50,334 nt of DNA from Acidobacteria bacterium RIFCSPLOWO2_12_FULL_65_11 (lineage in GTDB: Bacteria > Acidobacteriota > Vicinamibacteria > Vicinamibacterales > CAVVIG01). Below, in pieces: positions 41,622-50,030 of this stretch. Positions within the stretch are counted from its first letter, which is position 1. Each line of letters begins with the position of its first letter. Position numbers and translations under genes: made by a program. The notes below the pieces were generated by a model. The model searched no databases. It was not told where the DNA came from and saw only the letters and a program-made list of their open reading frames with translations. Location of the stretch: contig MELA01000120.1 in the NCBI GenBank assembly GCA_001767495.1, positions 1 to 50,334 on the forward strand, read 5' to 3'.

Positions 41622-42175
41622 GCGAAATTCGAGACGTAGGTGACCAGCGTGTAGCGGCGCGTGGCTCCGCCCCACTGGAACGTAATTTCGACCGTTATCG
41701 ACCGTAGGTTCGGCTGGATGTCGCGAATCTGGATCTCACGCGTATAGCCGTCGAGCGTGACGGTCTGGTTGTCGAACGGCGTCAGGAGGTTCTGGTCTGG
41801 ACCGGGAAGCTCGACGCTCTCGATCGGCTGCGCGGCGTCGTCGGTGGTGTTGACGAGGGCGTCGGTGCCAGCCAATCTGAGCGGCTGCGGGCCGTCGAGG
41901 AAGATACCGCCGTCCTGGCCGGACGCGCCTGCGACATTGCGGATCTGCGCCCACGTCAGAACGTGTGAATCGCGGGCGGCGAACACGCTCTCGATCGCTT
42001 CGGCGGCCTTTTGTGTCGCGGTGAGATCGCCCGGCGAACTCGAGACGAGCTGCAGACCAACGCCAAGAACGCCGGCGGCACCGAGCACGCAGACCGTCAA
42101 CAGAGAGACAGCGATTAGCGTCTCGACAATCGAAAATCCGCGCTCGGAGCGAAGCAGTACGCGATGTGGTTTCAT
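41618..42175 (-). CDS. PilV-like minor pilin
   Basis: A 185-residue prepilin starting at ATG 42175 (MKPHRVLLRSERG then FSIVETLIAVSLLTVCVLG), with the processing site between G and F and E at +5. The globular part ends in RRYTLVTYVSNFA. The start lies 2 bp downstream of the FimT-like stop. The order FimT-PilV-PilW-PilX is the standard minor pilin operon. Confidence 0.9.
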   Translation of the reverse strand: MKPHRVLLRSERGFSIVETLIAVSLLTVCVLGAAGVLGVGLQLVSSSPGDLTATQKAAEAIESVFAARDSHVLTWAQIRNVAGASGQDGGIFLDGPQPLRLAGTDALVNTTDDAAQPIESVELPGPDQNLLTPFDNQTVTLDGYTREIQIRDIQPNLRSITVEITFQWGGATRRYTLVTYVSNFA

Positions 42176-42177
42176 GG

Positions 42178-42729
42178 CTACACGACGGTCCATTGACCAC
42201 CATCCCACCGGTATGCCCGTACGCGGCCGGTTCCGCCGAGGACGGTGATCGCCCGGAACGACCGAGGCTCGTTCGGAAGCGCAACAAAGATAGTCCCGTT
42301 GAGCGGATTGCCCGACTGATCGATGAGCGTCCCATCGCTGTTGAAGAGGATTCTGAGGGACGCGCCAAAATCGGTCGGCGTGCTGTTGCCAAAATTTAAG
42401 GGCGTGTCGATAACGCCGTTGATGAGCGCGTACTGCACGCCGCCTTCGAAGACGACCATCGACACGACCGTCGCGCCGGCCGGCACCTCCTGCCGGACGA
42501 CTTGCAGCTGATCGGTGCCGATGAACTGCAGCTCCATCTGACGGCGCTGTGTGATCGCCATCTCGCGCGCCAGATTGAGCTGGCCCATGATGACGCGCAT
42601 GGCGCCGTCGCCTGTCATGTAGGGCCGGGCCTGCCCGATCTGGATGACGGCGATGCTGCTCACGACACCGATGATGCCCGCCGTCACGAGCATTTCGAGG
42701 GCGCTGTACCCGGCCTCACCAGATCGCAT
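42178..42729 (-). CDS. GspH/FimT-like pseudopilin
   Basis: A 183-residue prepilin: MRSGEAG then YSALEMLVTAGIIGVVSSIAVIQI, cleaved after G with Tyr rather than Phe at +1 and E at +5. The globular GspH domain shows the conserved helix LNLAREMAITQRRQMELQF and ends with AYRWDGGQWTVV. It is the first gene of the minor pilin operon; the promoter should lie in 42730-42885. Confidence 0.9.
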   Translation of the reverse strand: MRSGEAGYSALEMLVTAGIIGVVSSIAVIQIGQARPYMTGDGAMRVIMGQLNLAREMAITQRRQMELQFIGTDQLQVVRQEVPAGATVVSMVVFEGGVQYALINGVIDTPLNFGNSTPTDFGASLRILFNSDGTLIDQSGNPLNGTIFVALPNEPRSFRAITVLGGTGRVRAYRWDGGQWTVV

Positions 42730-42885
42730 GGCGTAACCTCTCGATGAGGACGATGGTCATCATCCATTCCGTTGCCGTGAATCCGTTGTGGTCTTGAAGG
42801 TGCGCGCGCTGTGCCGTAAGGCTACGGCCGGGATGAACGGGCATCGAAAGCGTCGCGACTCAGACTGCAAAGCCGGAGCCAGCGA

Positions 42886-43008
42886 TCAGGCGCATCGCCA
42901 ACCAAGGCGCGAAACCGACTTCAGGTGAATTACGTCGAACGCAGCTCCGCCCACGTGCTCCAATTCGGGTCGCGCGATTACAGAAGCGTCGGAACGGCGG
43001 GCGTCCAT
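42886..43008 (-). CDS. Small ORF behind the conserved regulatory region, possible degenerate lasso precursor
   Basis: A 40-residue frame starting at ATG 43008. It is placed behind the second copy of the regulatory region just as the second lasso precursor is placed behind the first. It contains RPELEHVG, which fits the PxLxxxG part of lasso leaders, at a similar distance from the start, followed by GAAFDVIHL where the known leaders have HVKDIIQ. No Gly-x(6)-Asp core follows. No ribosome binding site is visible. It may be a decayed paralogue or just chance coding; treat as doubtful. Confidence 0.3.
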   Translation of the reverse strand: MDARRSDASVIARPELEHVGGAAFDVIHLKSVSRLGWRCA

Positions 43009-43020
43009 TTCTTGTTCTGC

Positions 43021-43103
43021 AACGCCCAAGAGTGTGAGGACTGGGGCGTGATTCGTCCACGGACTATGCTCCACGGAAATCTGATGATTGTGGACGATAA
43101 TCC
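43021..43103 (-). promoter_or_regulatory. Second copy of the conserved regulatory region, beside the XRE gene
   Basis: On the minus strand the blocks GGATTATCGTCCACAA (43088-43103), CATAGTCCGTGGAC (about 43057-43070) and AGTCCTCACACT (about 43030-43041) recur with spacings close to those at 36965-37046. The last block again sits in an imperfect inverted repeat with CCCA/TGGG ends. The first block, extended by one base, is TGGA-N6-TCCA and directly touches the -35 box of the XRE gene, as an operator would. Confidence 0.65.
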
Positions 43104-43104
43104 A

Positions 43105-43135
43105 TTGACGATCTGTCCCCGAGGGCCGCTATGAT
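43105..43135 (+). promoter_or_regulatory. Promoter of the XRE regulator gene
   Basis: TTGACG (43105-43110) and TATGAT (43130-43135) with a 19-bp spacer form a good sigma-70-type promoter. Transcription would start near 43142, at the first possible ATG, so either the message is leaderless or translation begins at the ATG at 43163. Confidence 0.6.
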
Positions 43136-43141
43136 TGCGCC

Positions 43142-43504
43142 ATGCGCAGGTCTACTCACCCCATGTTAAGGACGATAGGCGTGACAATCCGATCTTGTCG
43201 GCGTCAGAAAGGGCTGTCGCAGGAGGCGCTTGCGGATCTGGCTCGTATCGATCGCTCGTACATGTCGAGCATCGAGCGCGGGCTTCGGAACGTCTCGGTG
43301 CTCAACGTCGCCCGGATTGCGGTCGCGCTGCAGGTACCGCTCTGCGATCTGCTGCAGGCCAAGAGCACATGGCCACCTCGGGAATCCGATCGGATGAGCG
43401 TCGCCTTTAGGGGACCGGCCGAACGGCCTCGCCTGCGCGGGCATGGGCCGCACCGCGCCGAGGGATTCGACTGGGAGCTAGGCCGGTCCTTGTCGCTCGG
43501 CTAG
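43142..43504 (+). CDS. XRE-family transcription regulator
   Basis: A 120-residue protein (113 from the alternative start at 43163). The helix-turn-helix is typical: IRSCRRQKGLSQEALADLARIDRSYMSSIERG, followed by LNVARIAVALQVPLCDLL. The C-terminal 45 residues are basic and unstructured-looking, with no ligand or peptidase domain. The TGGA-N6-TCCA palindrome immediately upstream of its -35 box is a candidate autoregulatory site, and the same 16-mer occurs before the second lasso precursor gene. It may therefore control the lasso locus; this is inference. Confidence 0.85.
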   Translation: MRRSTHPMLRTIGVTIRSCRRQKGLSQEALADLARIDRSYMSSIERGLRNVSVLNVARIAVALQVPLCDLLQAKSTWPPRESDRMSVAFRGPAERPRLRGHGPHRAEGFDWELGRSLSLG

Positions 43505-43516
43505 TGGACTTCGTCT

Positions 43517-44104
43517 TCAGCGCCCCTCCGCCGGTGAGGGCCGGCCCCAGCGGGTATCGAGGATCGCCCAGAGGTACTGGTCCACGTAGTGGCCGTCTCG
43601 CCAAAAAGCTTCGGTCAGCGTCCCTTCGCGAATGGCGCCGAGCTTGCGTAATGCCGCGTTCCCCCGATCGTTGTCGACGGCGGCGCGCGCTTCAACCCGG
43701 TGAACTTTCACCACGCGGAAAGCGAAATCGAGCACGAGCCGCACGCTGTCGTCAAACACGCCGGTACCCCAGAGCCGAGGCGCGATGACGAAGCCGAGTT
43801 CGCCTCGAAGAAATCCCGGTTGAAGCTGGCGCAGCTCGAACACTCCGCACGCGTGTTGCTCGCCGCGCGGGACCACGCCGTAGCAGATGTACTTGCCAGT
43901 GGCGCGTTCGCCCCGGGCCCATCCGATGAAATGTTCAAACGCCAGCGCGCTCGCGGGTGGCGCCCACATGAAGCGCGTCACCTCGGGCGTGGTCAGTTCC
44001 ACGAACAGCGTGTCCGCGTCGGACTCTCGAAGCTCGCGCAGCGTCAGGCGTTCGCCAATCAGGTCCGGGAGTCCGGTGCGCCAATCAATCGACGGGCTCG
44101 CCAT
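43517..44104 (-). CDS. GNAT family N-acetyltransferase (RimJ/RimL-like)
   Basis: A 195-residue acetyltransferase from ATG 44104 (MASPSIDWRTGLPDLIGERLTLREL). The acetyl-CoA site is ELGFVIAPRLWGTGVFDDSVRLVL and the closing part is NDRGNAALRKLGAIREGTL. The start overlaps the end of the subtilase gene by 20 bp, so expression may be coupled. The frame can be extended upstream, but there it only mirrors the VWG repeats of the subtilase. It is a paralogue of the GNAT at 11935-12546. Substrate unknown. Confidence 0.87.
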   Translation of the reverse strand: MASPSIDWRTGLPDLIGERLTLRELRESDADTLFVELTTPEVTRFMWAPPASALAFEHFIGWARGERATGKYICYGVVPRGEQHACGVFELRQLQPGFLRGELGFVIAPRLWGTGVFDDSVRLVLDFAFRVVKVHRVEARAAVDNDRGNAALRKLGAIREGTLTEAFWRDGHYVDQYLWAILDTRWGRPSPAEGR

Positions 44105-45710
44105 TACCCCAGACGATGGTGTCATCCCACTCGAAGTTGCCCCAGACGATGGTGTCGTCGCCCAAGTCGAAGTTGCCCCACACGATCGTGTCGCTCCAGT
44201 CGATGTTGCCCCATACGATCGTGTCAAGATACTCGTCGGCGCCCCAGACGAAGGTCTGCGACCATTTCCAGCTCTCGCCACCAATCGTCGTCGCTGGCGC
44301 GAGCAGGTCGGCAGGCGACCAGTTCCCCAGCGGCACAGGAAGAGCGACAACCTGCGCCAGCGCAACAGCTCCTGACGCGTTCAAAGCGCCGCGACCCTGC
44401 GTGAGCGGGTCGACGCCGTCCAGCAGCAACGCGGTGTACTGCAGGATCGCCTTGATGGCAGCGGGCGGAAGACCCGTGCCATGAGTCGCGCGGCTCGCTT
44501 CAATCATCAGCGCCACCACACCGCTCGTCACCGCCGCCGACATGCTCGTGCCGCTCAATCGGAAGAACTGCGCCACATTCCCCTTCGCGGTAACCTGCCG
44601 GTCGGGGAACTGCGTAAACAGCGCTCCCGCCGGCGCCGCATCCGACACCAGGTTCTGGCCGGGTGCCACGATGTCCGGCTTGACGAGCCCGTCGTACCAG
44701 CTCGGCCCGCGCGAACTGTACGAGGGAATCGCATCGTCGCCCCGCTTCGTCGTGTTCTTCGTGTCGACGGCGCCGACAGTGATCGCGGAGGGGGCGTTAC
44801 CCGGGCTGAGAATGCCAGCATAGCCAGGCTGTCCTGTGACAACACTGCGTCCGACGTTCCCCGCAGAGACGACGACCACGATGCCCGCACCGACGGCGGC
44901 CTCGACCGCTTGCACCAGCGGATCGCTGCGACCGGGCTCCAGAATTGGGTGGCCGAGCGATAAGTTGATGACGTCGACTCCGAGCGTCTGCCGGTTGGCC
45001 ACCGCAAACTCGATGGCCTCGATGACCGTGCTCGTCAGCCCCCATCCCTGCGCATCGAGCACCTTCAGACTGATGATGCGGGCCCCGGGCGCGATGCCCT
45101 GGTAGGGCGCGCCCGCCGAGTTCTGCGACAGCGCACCCCTGCCCGCAATCAGTCCGCTCACATGGGTCCCGTGCCCATGGTCGTCGTTGGCGTACGGACC
45201 GAATCCGCCGGTGAAATCGTAGATGCTGACGCCGGTGAAGTCTCCGTTCCGGTCGATACCCGAATCGATCACCGCGACGCCAACGCCCCTGCCGGTCAGT
45301 CCGTTCATCGGCAAGCCGAGCGTCGAAAGCAGCGTGTTCTGGACGCTCTCTGCATCGGACGCCTTGTCGGCATTGTGCAGGACGGGGGCGTCGAGCGAGA
45401 TGCTTTCAACATCGGCGTCGTTCTCAAGGACTGAGATCTCGTCGCTTGACACCGAGGCCGTGACGGCCTCGACAATCGCGTGCTTCTTCAAGATGGATCC
45501 GCCGCGCTGCTGGAGCCGGACGGCCAACGAGCCCGAAGCGCCAGGTCGAGTCCGCACGATCACTCTGATCGGTCCGCTCGCGCCGCGACGAAGGGCGGCG
45601 TCCAGCTTGGAATGGTCGGGGGGTTGCGCCGCCCGGCCAGCCGCCTGGGCACCGAGGAAGACAGCAACCGCCGCGATGGCACACGAGACGAACTTCTTAT
45701 TCAACGACAT
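44085..45710 (-). CDS. Secreted subtilisin-like serine protease with C-terminal VWG repeats
   Basis: A 541-residue S8 protease from ATG 45710 (GGAG stands 11 nt upstream; a GTG at 45722 is an alternative). The signal peptide is MSLNKKFVSCAIAAVAVFLGAQAAG. An I9-like propeptide (about 30-110) is followed by the catalytic domain with D149 (VAVIDSGID), H180 (HGHGTHVSG) and S389 (LSGTSMSAA). The end is a run of VWG repeats (four DTIVWGN plus one TFVWG), found in related subtilases of acidobacteria; their role, perhaps in anchoring or secretion, is unknown. A CTATAGTCCGTGG motif lies about 65 bp upstream. Confidence 0.93.
   Translation of the reverse strand: MSLNKKFVSCAIAAVAVFLGAQAAGRAAQPPDHSKLDAALRRGASGPIRVIVRTRPGASGSLAVRLQQRGGSILKKHAIVEAVTASVSSDEISVLENDADVESISLDAPVLHNADKASDAESVQNTLLSTLGLPMNGLTGRGVGVAVIDSGIDRNGDFTGVSIYDFTGGFGPYANDDHGHGTHVSGLIAGRGALSQNSAGAPYQGIAPGARIISLKVLDAQGWGLTSTVIEAIEFAVANRQTLGVDVINLSLGHPILEPGRSDPLVQAVEAAVGAGIVVVVSAGNVGRSVVTGQPGYAGILSPGNAPSAITVGAVDTKNTTKRGDDAIPSYSSRGPSWYDGLVKPDIVAPGQNLVSDAAPAGALFTQFPDRQVTAKGNVAQFFRLSGTSMSAAVTSGVVALMIEASRATHGTGLPPAAIKAILQYTALLLDGVDPLTQGRGALNASGAVALAQVVALPVPLGNWSPADLLAPATTIGGESWKWSQTFVWGADEYLDTIVWGNIDWSDTIVWGNFDLGDDTIVWGNFEWDDTIVWGNGEPVD
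44094..44255 (-). repeat. VWG tandem repeats in the subtilase gene
   Basis: Five units of 11-12 codons, each centred on (D)TIVWGN, with variable acidic or aromatic spacers (IDWS, FDLGD, FEWD). The DNA repeats are imperfect (recurring GACGATGGTGTC and CCCCA on the plus strand), which could allow unit gain and loss. Confidence 0.85.
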
Positions 45711-46030
45711 AACGTTTCGCACTCCATACGTAGGCGTGTGGAGCGGTAATCGTACGGCACGGCCGCCCTTTAACCACGGACTATAGTCAACAGACCCGTT
45801 GTCGCCCTGAGGACAGACTTCTGCTCATGGCTTCTGGATTCCCCGACGGCACACGCCGGCCCTCCTCGCTTCCGTGGCTCTATCTGCAGGGAATGCTAAC
45901 TGGGGCGCCGAAGTGGTTTCGGCTGCGAGGGTGGGCTATCCGAGAGCGTGGCAGGCCGGAGCACCGGCGGGCAGCCCGATGAGCGGGCGGTGTTGGGCGC
46001 AGGTCCGGCGCATCAAGCGCAGCAGAGAAT
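45711..46030. other. Intergenic region upstream of the subtilase
   Basis: About 320 bp without a convincing gene; frames across it are shadows. It holds CTATAGTCCGTGG on the minus strand (45774-45786), identical in 11 positions (ATAGTCCGTGG) to the middle block of the two regulatory regions at 37 and 43 kb and starting like a -10 box (TATAGT). It should contain the subtilase promoter and the end of the flavoprotein transcript comes from the other side. Confidence 0.45.
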
Positions 46031-47200
46031 TCATACGCCGACGAGGGAGCGAAGGAGGAGACGCCGGGAGGGCGGATGTTTGAACAGAGCCCGGATGAGC
46101 GGCCGGTGCTCGTTGAACCGTGCCGTCGCGCGGACGATCGGCATGATGCCGTCGGTGCGGGCAAGCTCGAAGAAGCTGTCGATGCCGCGATCGCTCAATC
46201 GCGTCACGGCGTCGCGCAGCGCGTGCTGAGCCTGGAACTCACCGCCAAGCTCGGTGCGCCACCGGCGCTCGTATACCGACAGGGCTTCCCGATCCAGCCG
46301 ATCTCGGCGCAGGGCGTCGACGGCGACGTCGGCGGCGAGCGACGCGCTCAGAATGCTGTAGTGAATCCCGCCGCCGGTCGTGGGCTTGACGAGCCCCGCG
46401 GCATCGCCAACAGCCAGCAGCCGGTCGCCGTAGGTGCGCTCGATGGCGCCGAGCGGCAGAATCTTCTGGCGCGGCGGAAGGTCTCCGCCCCTGACGCCCC
46501 AGCGATCGGCCACCCGATCGACCATGCGACGGTAGAAGCCGACGGCATCGCTGCTCGTCATCACGCCCACGCGTACATGTGGACCGTCGGGACGGGAGAC
46601 AGGCACCGACCAGGCAAAGCCCGACGGTGCCGCGTCCTGACCGAAGTGCATTTCGAGGCTGGCCGTCCGAGTCACCGGCAGTTCACGCTGCGCCGAATGC
46701 AGATATGTCCGCGGCAGCCCGAGCCCGAACCGGCGCTGGAACGCGTAACTGGCGCCGCAGGCCAGCACGGCGAGGCGCGCCTCGATCATGTCGCGGCCGG
46801 CAATCGCGCGGACGCCCGACGGACCTATGTCGATCGTCGCGACGCGCGTGCCAGACCTCACCTCGGCCCCGGCCGCAACGGCGCGAAACGCGAGCGCCCG
46901 GTCGAACACGGGCCGATCGATGACAATCGCCAGCGGCGTGGGTGTCGAGTATTCGACTGCAATCCCGCCCGGAGAGACAAACCGCGCCGTCGTCAACGTG
47001 TTGAGCGTCGCGTCGGTGGGGAGATTGAACTGCGGGAAGCTGTCAGCCGAGAGAACGCCGGTGCAATGCACCGGGTCGCCGACCGTCTGGTGCTCTTCGC
47101 ACACCAGGGTGCGCACGCCCTGAGCGGCCAGTCGCGCGGCGAGAAACAATCCCGCAGGACCGCCGCCCACGATGAGCACGTCGACCGAATGAGGTTTCAA
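46031..47200 (-). CDS. Geranylgeranyl reductase family FAD-dependent oxidoreductase
   Basis: A 389-residue flavoprotein. The FAD dinucleotide fold is DVLIVGGGPAGLFLAARLA (GGGPAG at 12-17), the second FAD motif is RLLAVGDAAGLVKPTTGGGIHY, and HCTGVLSADSFPQF is typical of the geranylgeranyl reductase family, which saturates isoprenoid chains of lipids, quinones or pigments. The actual substrate here is unknown. The start is a TTG at 47200; an ATG at 47210 is in another frame. The gene points away from the polysaccharide block with 21 bp between, so they may be co-transcribed. Confidence 0.87.
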   Translation of the reverse strand: MKPHSVDVLIVGGGPAGLFLAARLAAQGVRTLVCEEHQTVGDPVHCTGVLSADSFPQFNLPTDATLNTLTTARFVSPGGIAVEYSTPTPLAIVIDRPVFDRALAFRAVAAGAEVRSGTRVATIDIGPSGVRAIAGRDMIEARLAVLACGASYAFQRRFGLGLPRTYLHSAQRELPVTRTASLEMHFGQDAAPSGFAWSVPVSRPDGPHVRVGVMTSSDAVGFYRRMVDRVADRWGVRGGDLPPRQKILPLGAIERTYGDRLLAVGDAAGLVKPTTGGGIHYSILSASLAADVAVDALRRDRLDREALSVYERRWRTELGGEFQAQHALRDAVTRLSDRGIDSFFELARTDGIMPIVRATARFNEHRPLIRALFKHPPSRRLLLRSLVGV

Positions 47201-47221
47201 ACGCGAACATTATAAAGCCGG

Positions 47222-47827
47222 TTACAGATGGCGATTCCGACTTTCCCACTCGCCGCGCCCGGTAATCCAGAACGACAGCAGGATGAGCTTCACGTCCAGC
47301 CAGAAGCCGGCCCGCCGCAGATACAGCCGATCGAGCCGGAACTTGCTCGTCCGCGAGATGTCGCGGGGTGCGTAGACCTGCGTGAGTCCGGTCAGCCCGG
47401 GCCTGACGAGGTGGCGCTCCTCATAGCCGGGCATCTGGTCGAGGTGCACGAGCCGGCCGTCACCTCGGACCTCGACCTCGCCCGGCCGCAGCGGCCGCGG
47501 ACCGACGAAGCTCATGTCACCCCTCAGGATGTTCCAGAGCTGCGGCAGCTCGTCCATCGCGGTCGCGCGCAGCAGCCGCCCGACACGGGTGACCCGCCGA
47601 TCGTCCTCGGCGGCCTGCACGGGTCCAGTCTTCGCTTCGGCGTTCTGAATCATGGACCGAAACTTGAGCGCGCCAAACACCCGCCCACCCCGGCCGACGC
47701 GCGCCTGACGGAAGAGCACCGGCCCCCTATCCTCGATCTTGATGGCGGTGGCGATCGCCACCCACAAGGGGGCCGACGCGAGGAGCCCAACGGAGGCCAC
47801 GCAGATGTCGAAGAGCCGCTTCATCAT
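47222..47827 (-). CDS. Undecaprenyl-phosphate sugar-1-phosphate transferase (WcaJ/WbaP catalytic type)
   Basis: A 201-residue monotopic membrane enzyme that starts glycan synthesis by moving a sugar-1-phosphate to the lipid carrier. The ATG at 47827 overlaps the stop of the glycosyltransferase gene (ATGA). Features are the N-terminal helix [51 protein letters not shown] and a C-terminal [11 protein letters not shown]. It is the short form without the N-terminal CoA-binding-like domain. Confidence 0.93.
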   Translation of the reverse strand: MMKRLFDICVASVGLLASAPLWVAIATAIKIEDRGPVLFRQARVGRGGRVFGALKFRSMIQNAEAKTGPVQAAEDDRRVTRVGRLLRATAMDELPQLWNILRGDMSFVGPRPLRPGEVEVRGDGRLVHLDQMPGYEERHLVRPGLTGLTQVYAPRDISRTSKFRLDRLYLRRAGFWLDVKLILLSFWITGRGEWESRNRHL

Positions 47828-49059
47828 GCCGCCCGCGCCGCGCCGGCAAGCTTTTCGAACAAGTCGTGATACGCCTGCACCGCGACGCGCCGATCGAACT
47901 GCGCCGCCGCCCGCCGAGCCTTGATCCCCATCTCTCGCGTGAGGTCCGGGTTGTTGTAGAGGGCGACGATCGCGCCCGCCAGCGCATCGGGATCGCCTGG
48001 CGTGGTCACAATGCCGCAACCCGCGTCCCGCGCAATGACCGCCGCCTCACAACTGGGATCGGTCGCGGCAATGTAGGGACGGCCGGCGGCCAAGATCCCG
48101 TACACCTTGCTCGGCACGATGTAGCCTTCGAGTCCCTGCTTGAGCGACACCAGAAAGGCGTCGGCCGTGCCGAAGGAGTCCGACAGCGACGCTTTCGGCT
48201 GATACGGGAAGAATCGCACGTTGCCGATCTCGCGGGCCGCGACCATCCGCTCGAGCGCGTCGCGTCTGGCACCGTGACCCACAATCGCAATCGTCAGGCG
48301 GTTCTTGCTCCGCAGACGATCCGCGGCCTCGATGAGCACGTCGAGGTCTTGCGCCAGCCCGACGTTGCCCGAGTGCATCAACACGAACCGATCGGTCAGG
48401 CCGTGGGCGCGGGCAAACGGGTTGTCCTTTGAGCCCGGGGCGATCGCCTCGCAATCGGCCCAGTTGCTGATGACGTGCATGCGAGCGGGATCGGCGCCCT
48501 TCTCGTCGACGAGCCGGCGCCGCATCCGGTCCCCAACGGCGACCACGGCGTCGGCCTGTCGGAGCAGATACCGGTTCGTGCGCTCGAGCGCGGCGTCAAC
48601 GGATCGGCTGTGGAAGTCTTCGACGAGCGCGGCCACTTCTGGAAAGACGTCCTCGCAGAGAAAGACGAACCGCGCGCCCACGCGGCGCGCCGCCCAGAGC
48701 GCGGCGAGGCCGATAATCGGCGGGTCGGTCAGCGACACGACCACATCGGGCCTGCCGATGCGAAAGCTGGCCGCGGTGGCCGACGCGAAGTACGTGAGGT
48801 AGTTGGCGGCGCGGCCCGCAAATCGGCCGGGCGAGAGCCGCGATCCGTTCGCCCGCACGATGGTCACGCCATGGCGGGACTCTTCGCCAACAAGGCGCCC
48901 ACCAGCCGCCTCGCCTGAGGAGCCGCGCAGCGCGCGCCCGGCCACAACCGAGACACTGCACTCATGCCGGCTCACGAGATCCTGGGCGAGCTCGGTCAGC
49001 AGCTCCCCGGTCGCGGCCTGGTCGGGCCAGTAAGACCGGTTAAAAAAACAGATCTTCAC
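47824..49059 (-). CDS. Glycosyltransferase family 4 (WcaI-like)
   Basis: A 411-residue GT-B transferase. The GTG at 49059 overlaps the stop of the GDP-fucose synthase gene (GTGA) and gives [21 protein letters not shown], the usual start of the WcaI-like subgroup; the longer frame from 49098 is shadow. The acceptor domain has the [14 protein letters not shown]-type segment, and the donor domain [21 protein letters not shown] and [20 protein letters not shown], with the E-x7-E region replaced by the PSKVY variant. It adds a sugar during repeat-unit assembly; donor unknown, GDP-fucose being plausible from its neighbour. Confidence 0.9.
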   Translation of the reverse strand: MKICFFNRSYWPDQAATGELLTELAQDLVSRHECSVSVVAGRALRGSSGEAAGGRLVGEESRHGVTIVRANGSRLSPGRFAGRAANYLTYFASATAASFRIGRPDVVVSLTDPPIIGLAALWAARRVGARFVFLCEDVFPEVAALVEDFHSRSVDAALERTNRYLLRQADAVVAVGDRMRRRLVDEKGADPARMHVISNWADCEAIAPGSKDNPFARAHGLTDRFVLMHSGNVGLAQDLDVLIEAADRLRSKNRLTIAIVGHGARRDALERMVAAREIGNVRFFPYQPKASLSDSFGTADAFLVSLKQGLEGYIVPSKVYGILAAGRPYIAATDPSCEAAVIARDAGCGIVTTPGDPDALAGAIVALYNNPDLTREMGIKARRAAAQFDRRVAVQAYHDLFEKLAGAARAA

Positions 49060-50009
49060 GTGCCGATCGGCGCCCTCGTCCGCGCGTCGCGATACCACAG
49101 AATGGTGCGCCGCAGCCCCTCTCGGAAATCCGTGCTCGCGCTGAAGCCGAACCGATCCCGCGCACGCGTCACGTCGAGCGTACGGCGGGGCTGCCCGTCA
49201 GGCTTGCTGCGATCGAACACGAGCCGACCGGTAAATCCGGTGAAGTCGGCGACGAGCTCGGCCAGCTCACGAATGCTGATTTCGAAACCGGCCCCTATGT
49301 TGACGGGCTCGGGATCGTCGTAGCGCTCGGTGGCGAGCACGATGGCTTCGGCGCAGTCCTCCACGTAGAGGAACTCGCGTGTGGCGTTGCCGCTGCCCCA
49401 GCAGACGACCTCAGACGCCCCGGCATCCACCGCTTCGACACATTTCCGGATGAGAGCCGGTATGACGTGAGACGAGGCAGGCTCGAAGTTGTCATTGGGC
49501 CCGTACAGATTGACCGGGAGCAGGTGGATGGCGTTGAAGCCGTACTGGTCGCGATACGCCTGTCCCTGCACGAGCAGCAGCTTCTTCGCGATGCCGTAGG
49601 GCGCATTGGTCTCTTCTGGATAGCCATTCCACAAGTCGCGCTCGAGAAAGGGAATCGGCGCCAGCTTGGGATACGCGCAGATGGTGCCAATGCCGACGAA
49701 CTTCTCGACGCCCGTCAGTCGCGCATGTTCCATCACCAGGGCGCCGATCATCATGTTCTCGAAAAAGAAACGGCCCGGCGACTCGCGATTGGCGCCGATC
49801 CCGCCGACCACGGCGGCCAGATGGATGACGATGTGCGGCTGGAAGTCGGCATACATCCGCTCCACGTTGGGCTCGTGCCGCAAGTCGTACTGGGCCTTCC
49901 GCGGCACGAGCACGTCGCGGCACCCGTGACGTGCAAGCGCCGCCACAACGTGGCGACCCAGAAAGCCGCTGCCGCCCGTCACGACGACCCGCTTATCGGA
50001 AAGTGTCAA
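49056..50009 (-). CDS. fcl: GDP-L-fucose synthase
   Basis: A 317-residue short-chain dehydrogenase-type epimerase/reductase that makes GDP-L-fucose from GDP-4-keto-6-deoxymannose. NADP binding is [13 protein letters not shown] (GxxGxxG from G12), the active site contains Y138 and K142 (APYGIAKK), and [31 protein letters not shown] and [17 protein letters not shown] are signatures of this enzyme. The gene is coupled to the glycosyltransferase, which implies fucose in the polysaccharide. Confidence 0.94.
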   Translation of the reverse strand: MTLSDKRVVVTGGSGFLGRHVVAALARHGCRDVLVPRKAQYDLRHEPNVERMYADFQPHIVIHLAAVVGGIGANRESPGRFFFENMMIGALVMEHARLTGVEKFVGIGTICAYPKLAPIPFLERDLWNGYPEETNAPYGIAKKLLLVQGQAYRDQYGFNAIHLLPVNLYGPNDNFEPASSHVIPALIRKCVEAVDAGASEVVCWGSGNATREFLYVEDCAEAIVLATERYDDPEPVNIGAGFEISIRELAELVADFTGFTGRLVFDRSKPDGQPRRTLDVTRARDRFGFSASTDFREGLRRTILWYRDARTRAPIGT

Positions 50010-50030
50010 CGTTGATGCTCCTCGCTGGCA

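Noticed and set aside
46076-47215. 379-residue plus-strand frame
   Set aside because: Antisense of the flavoprotein gene, whose motifs are unmistakable.
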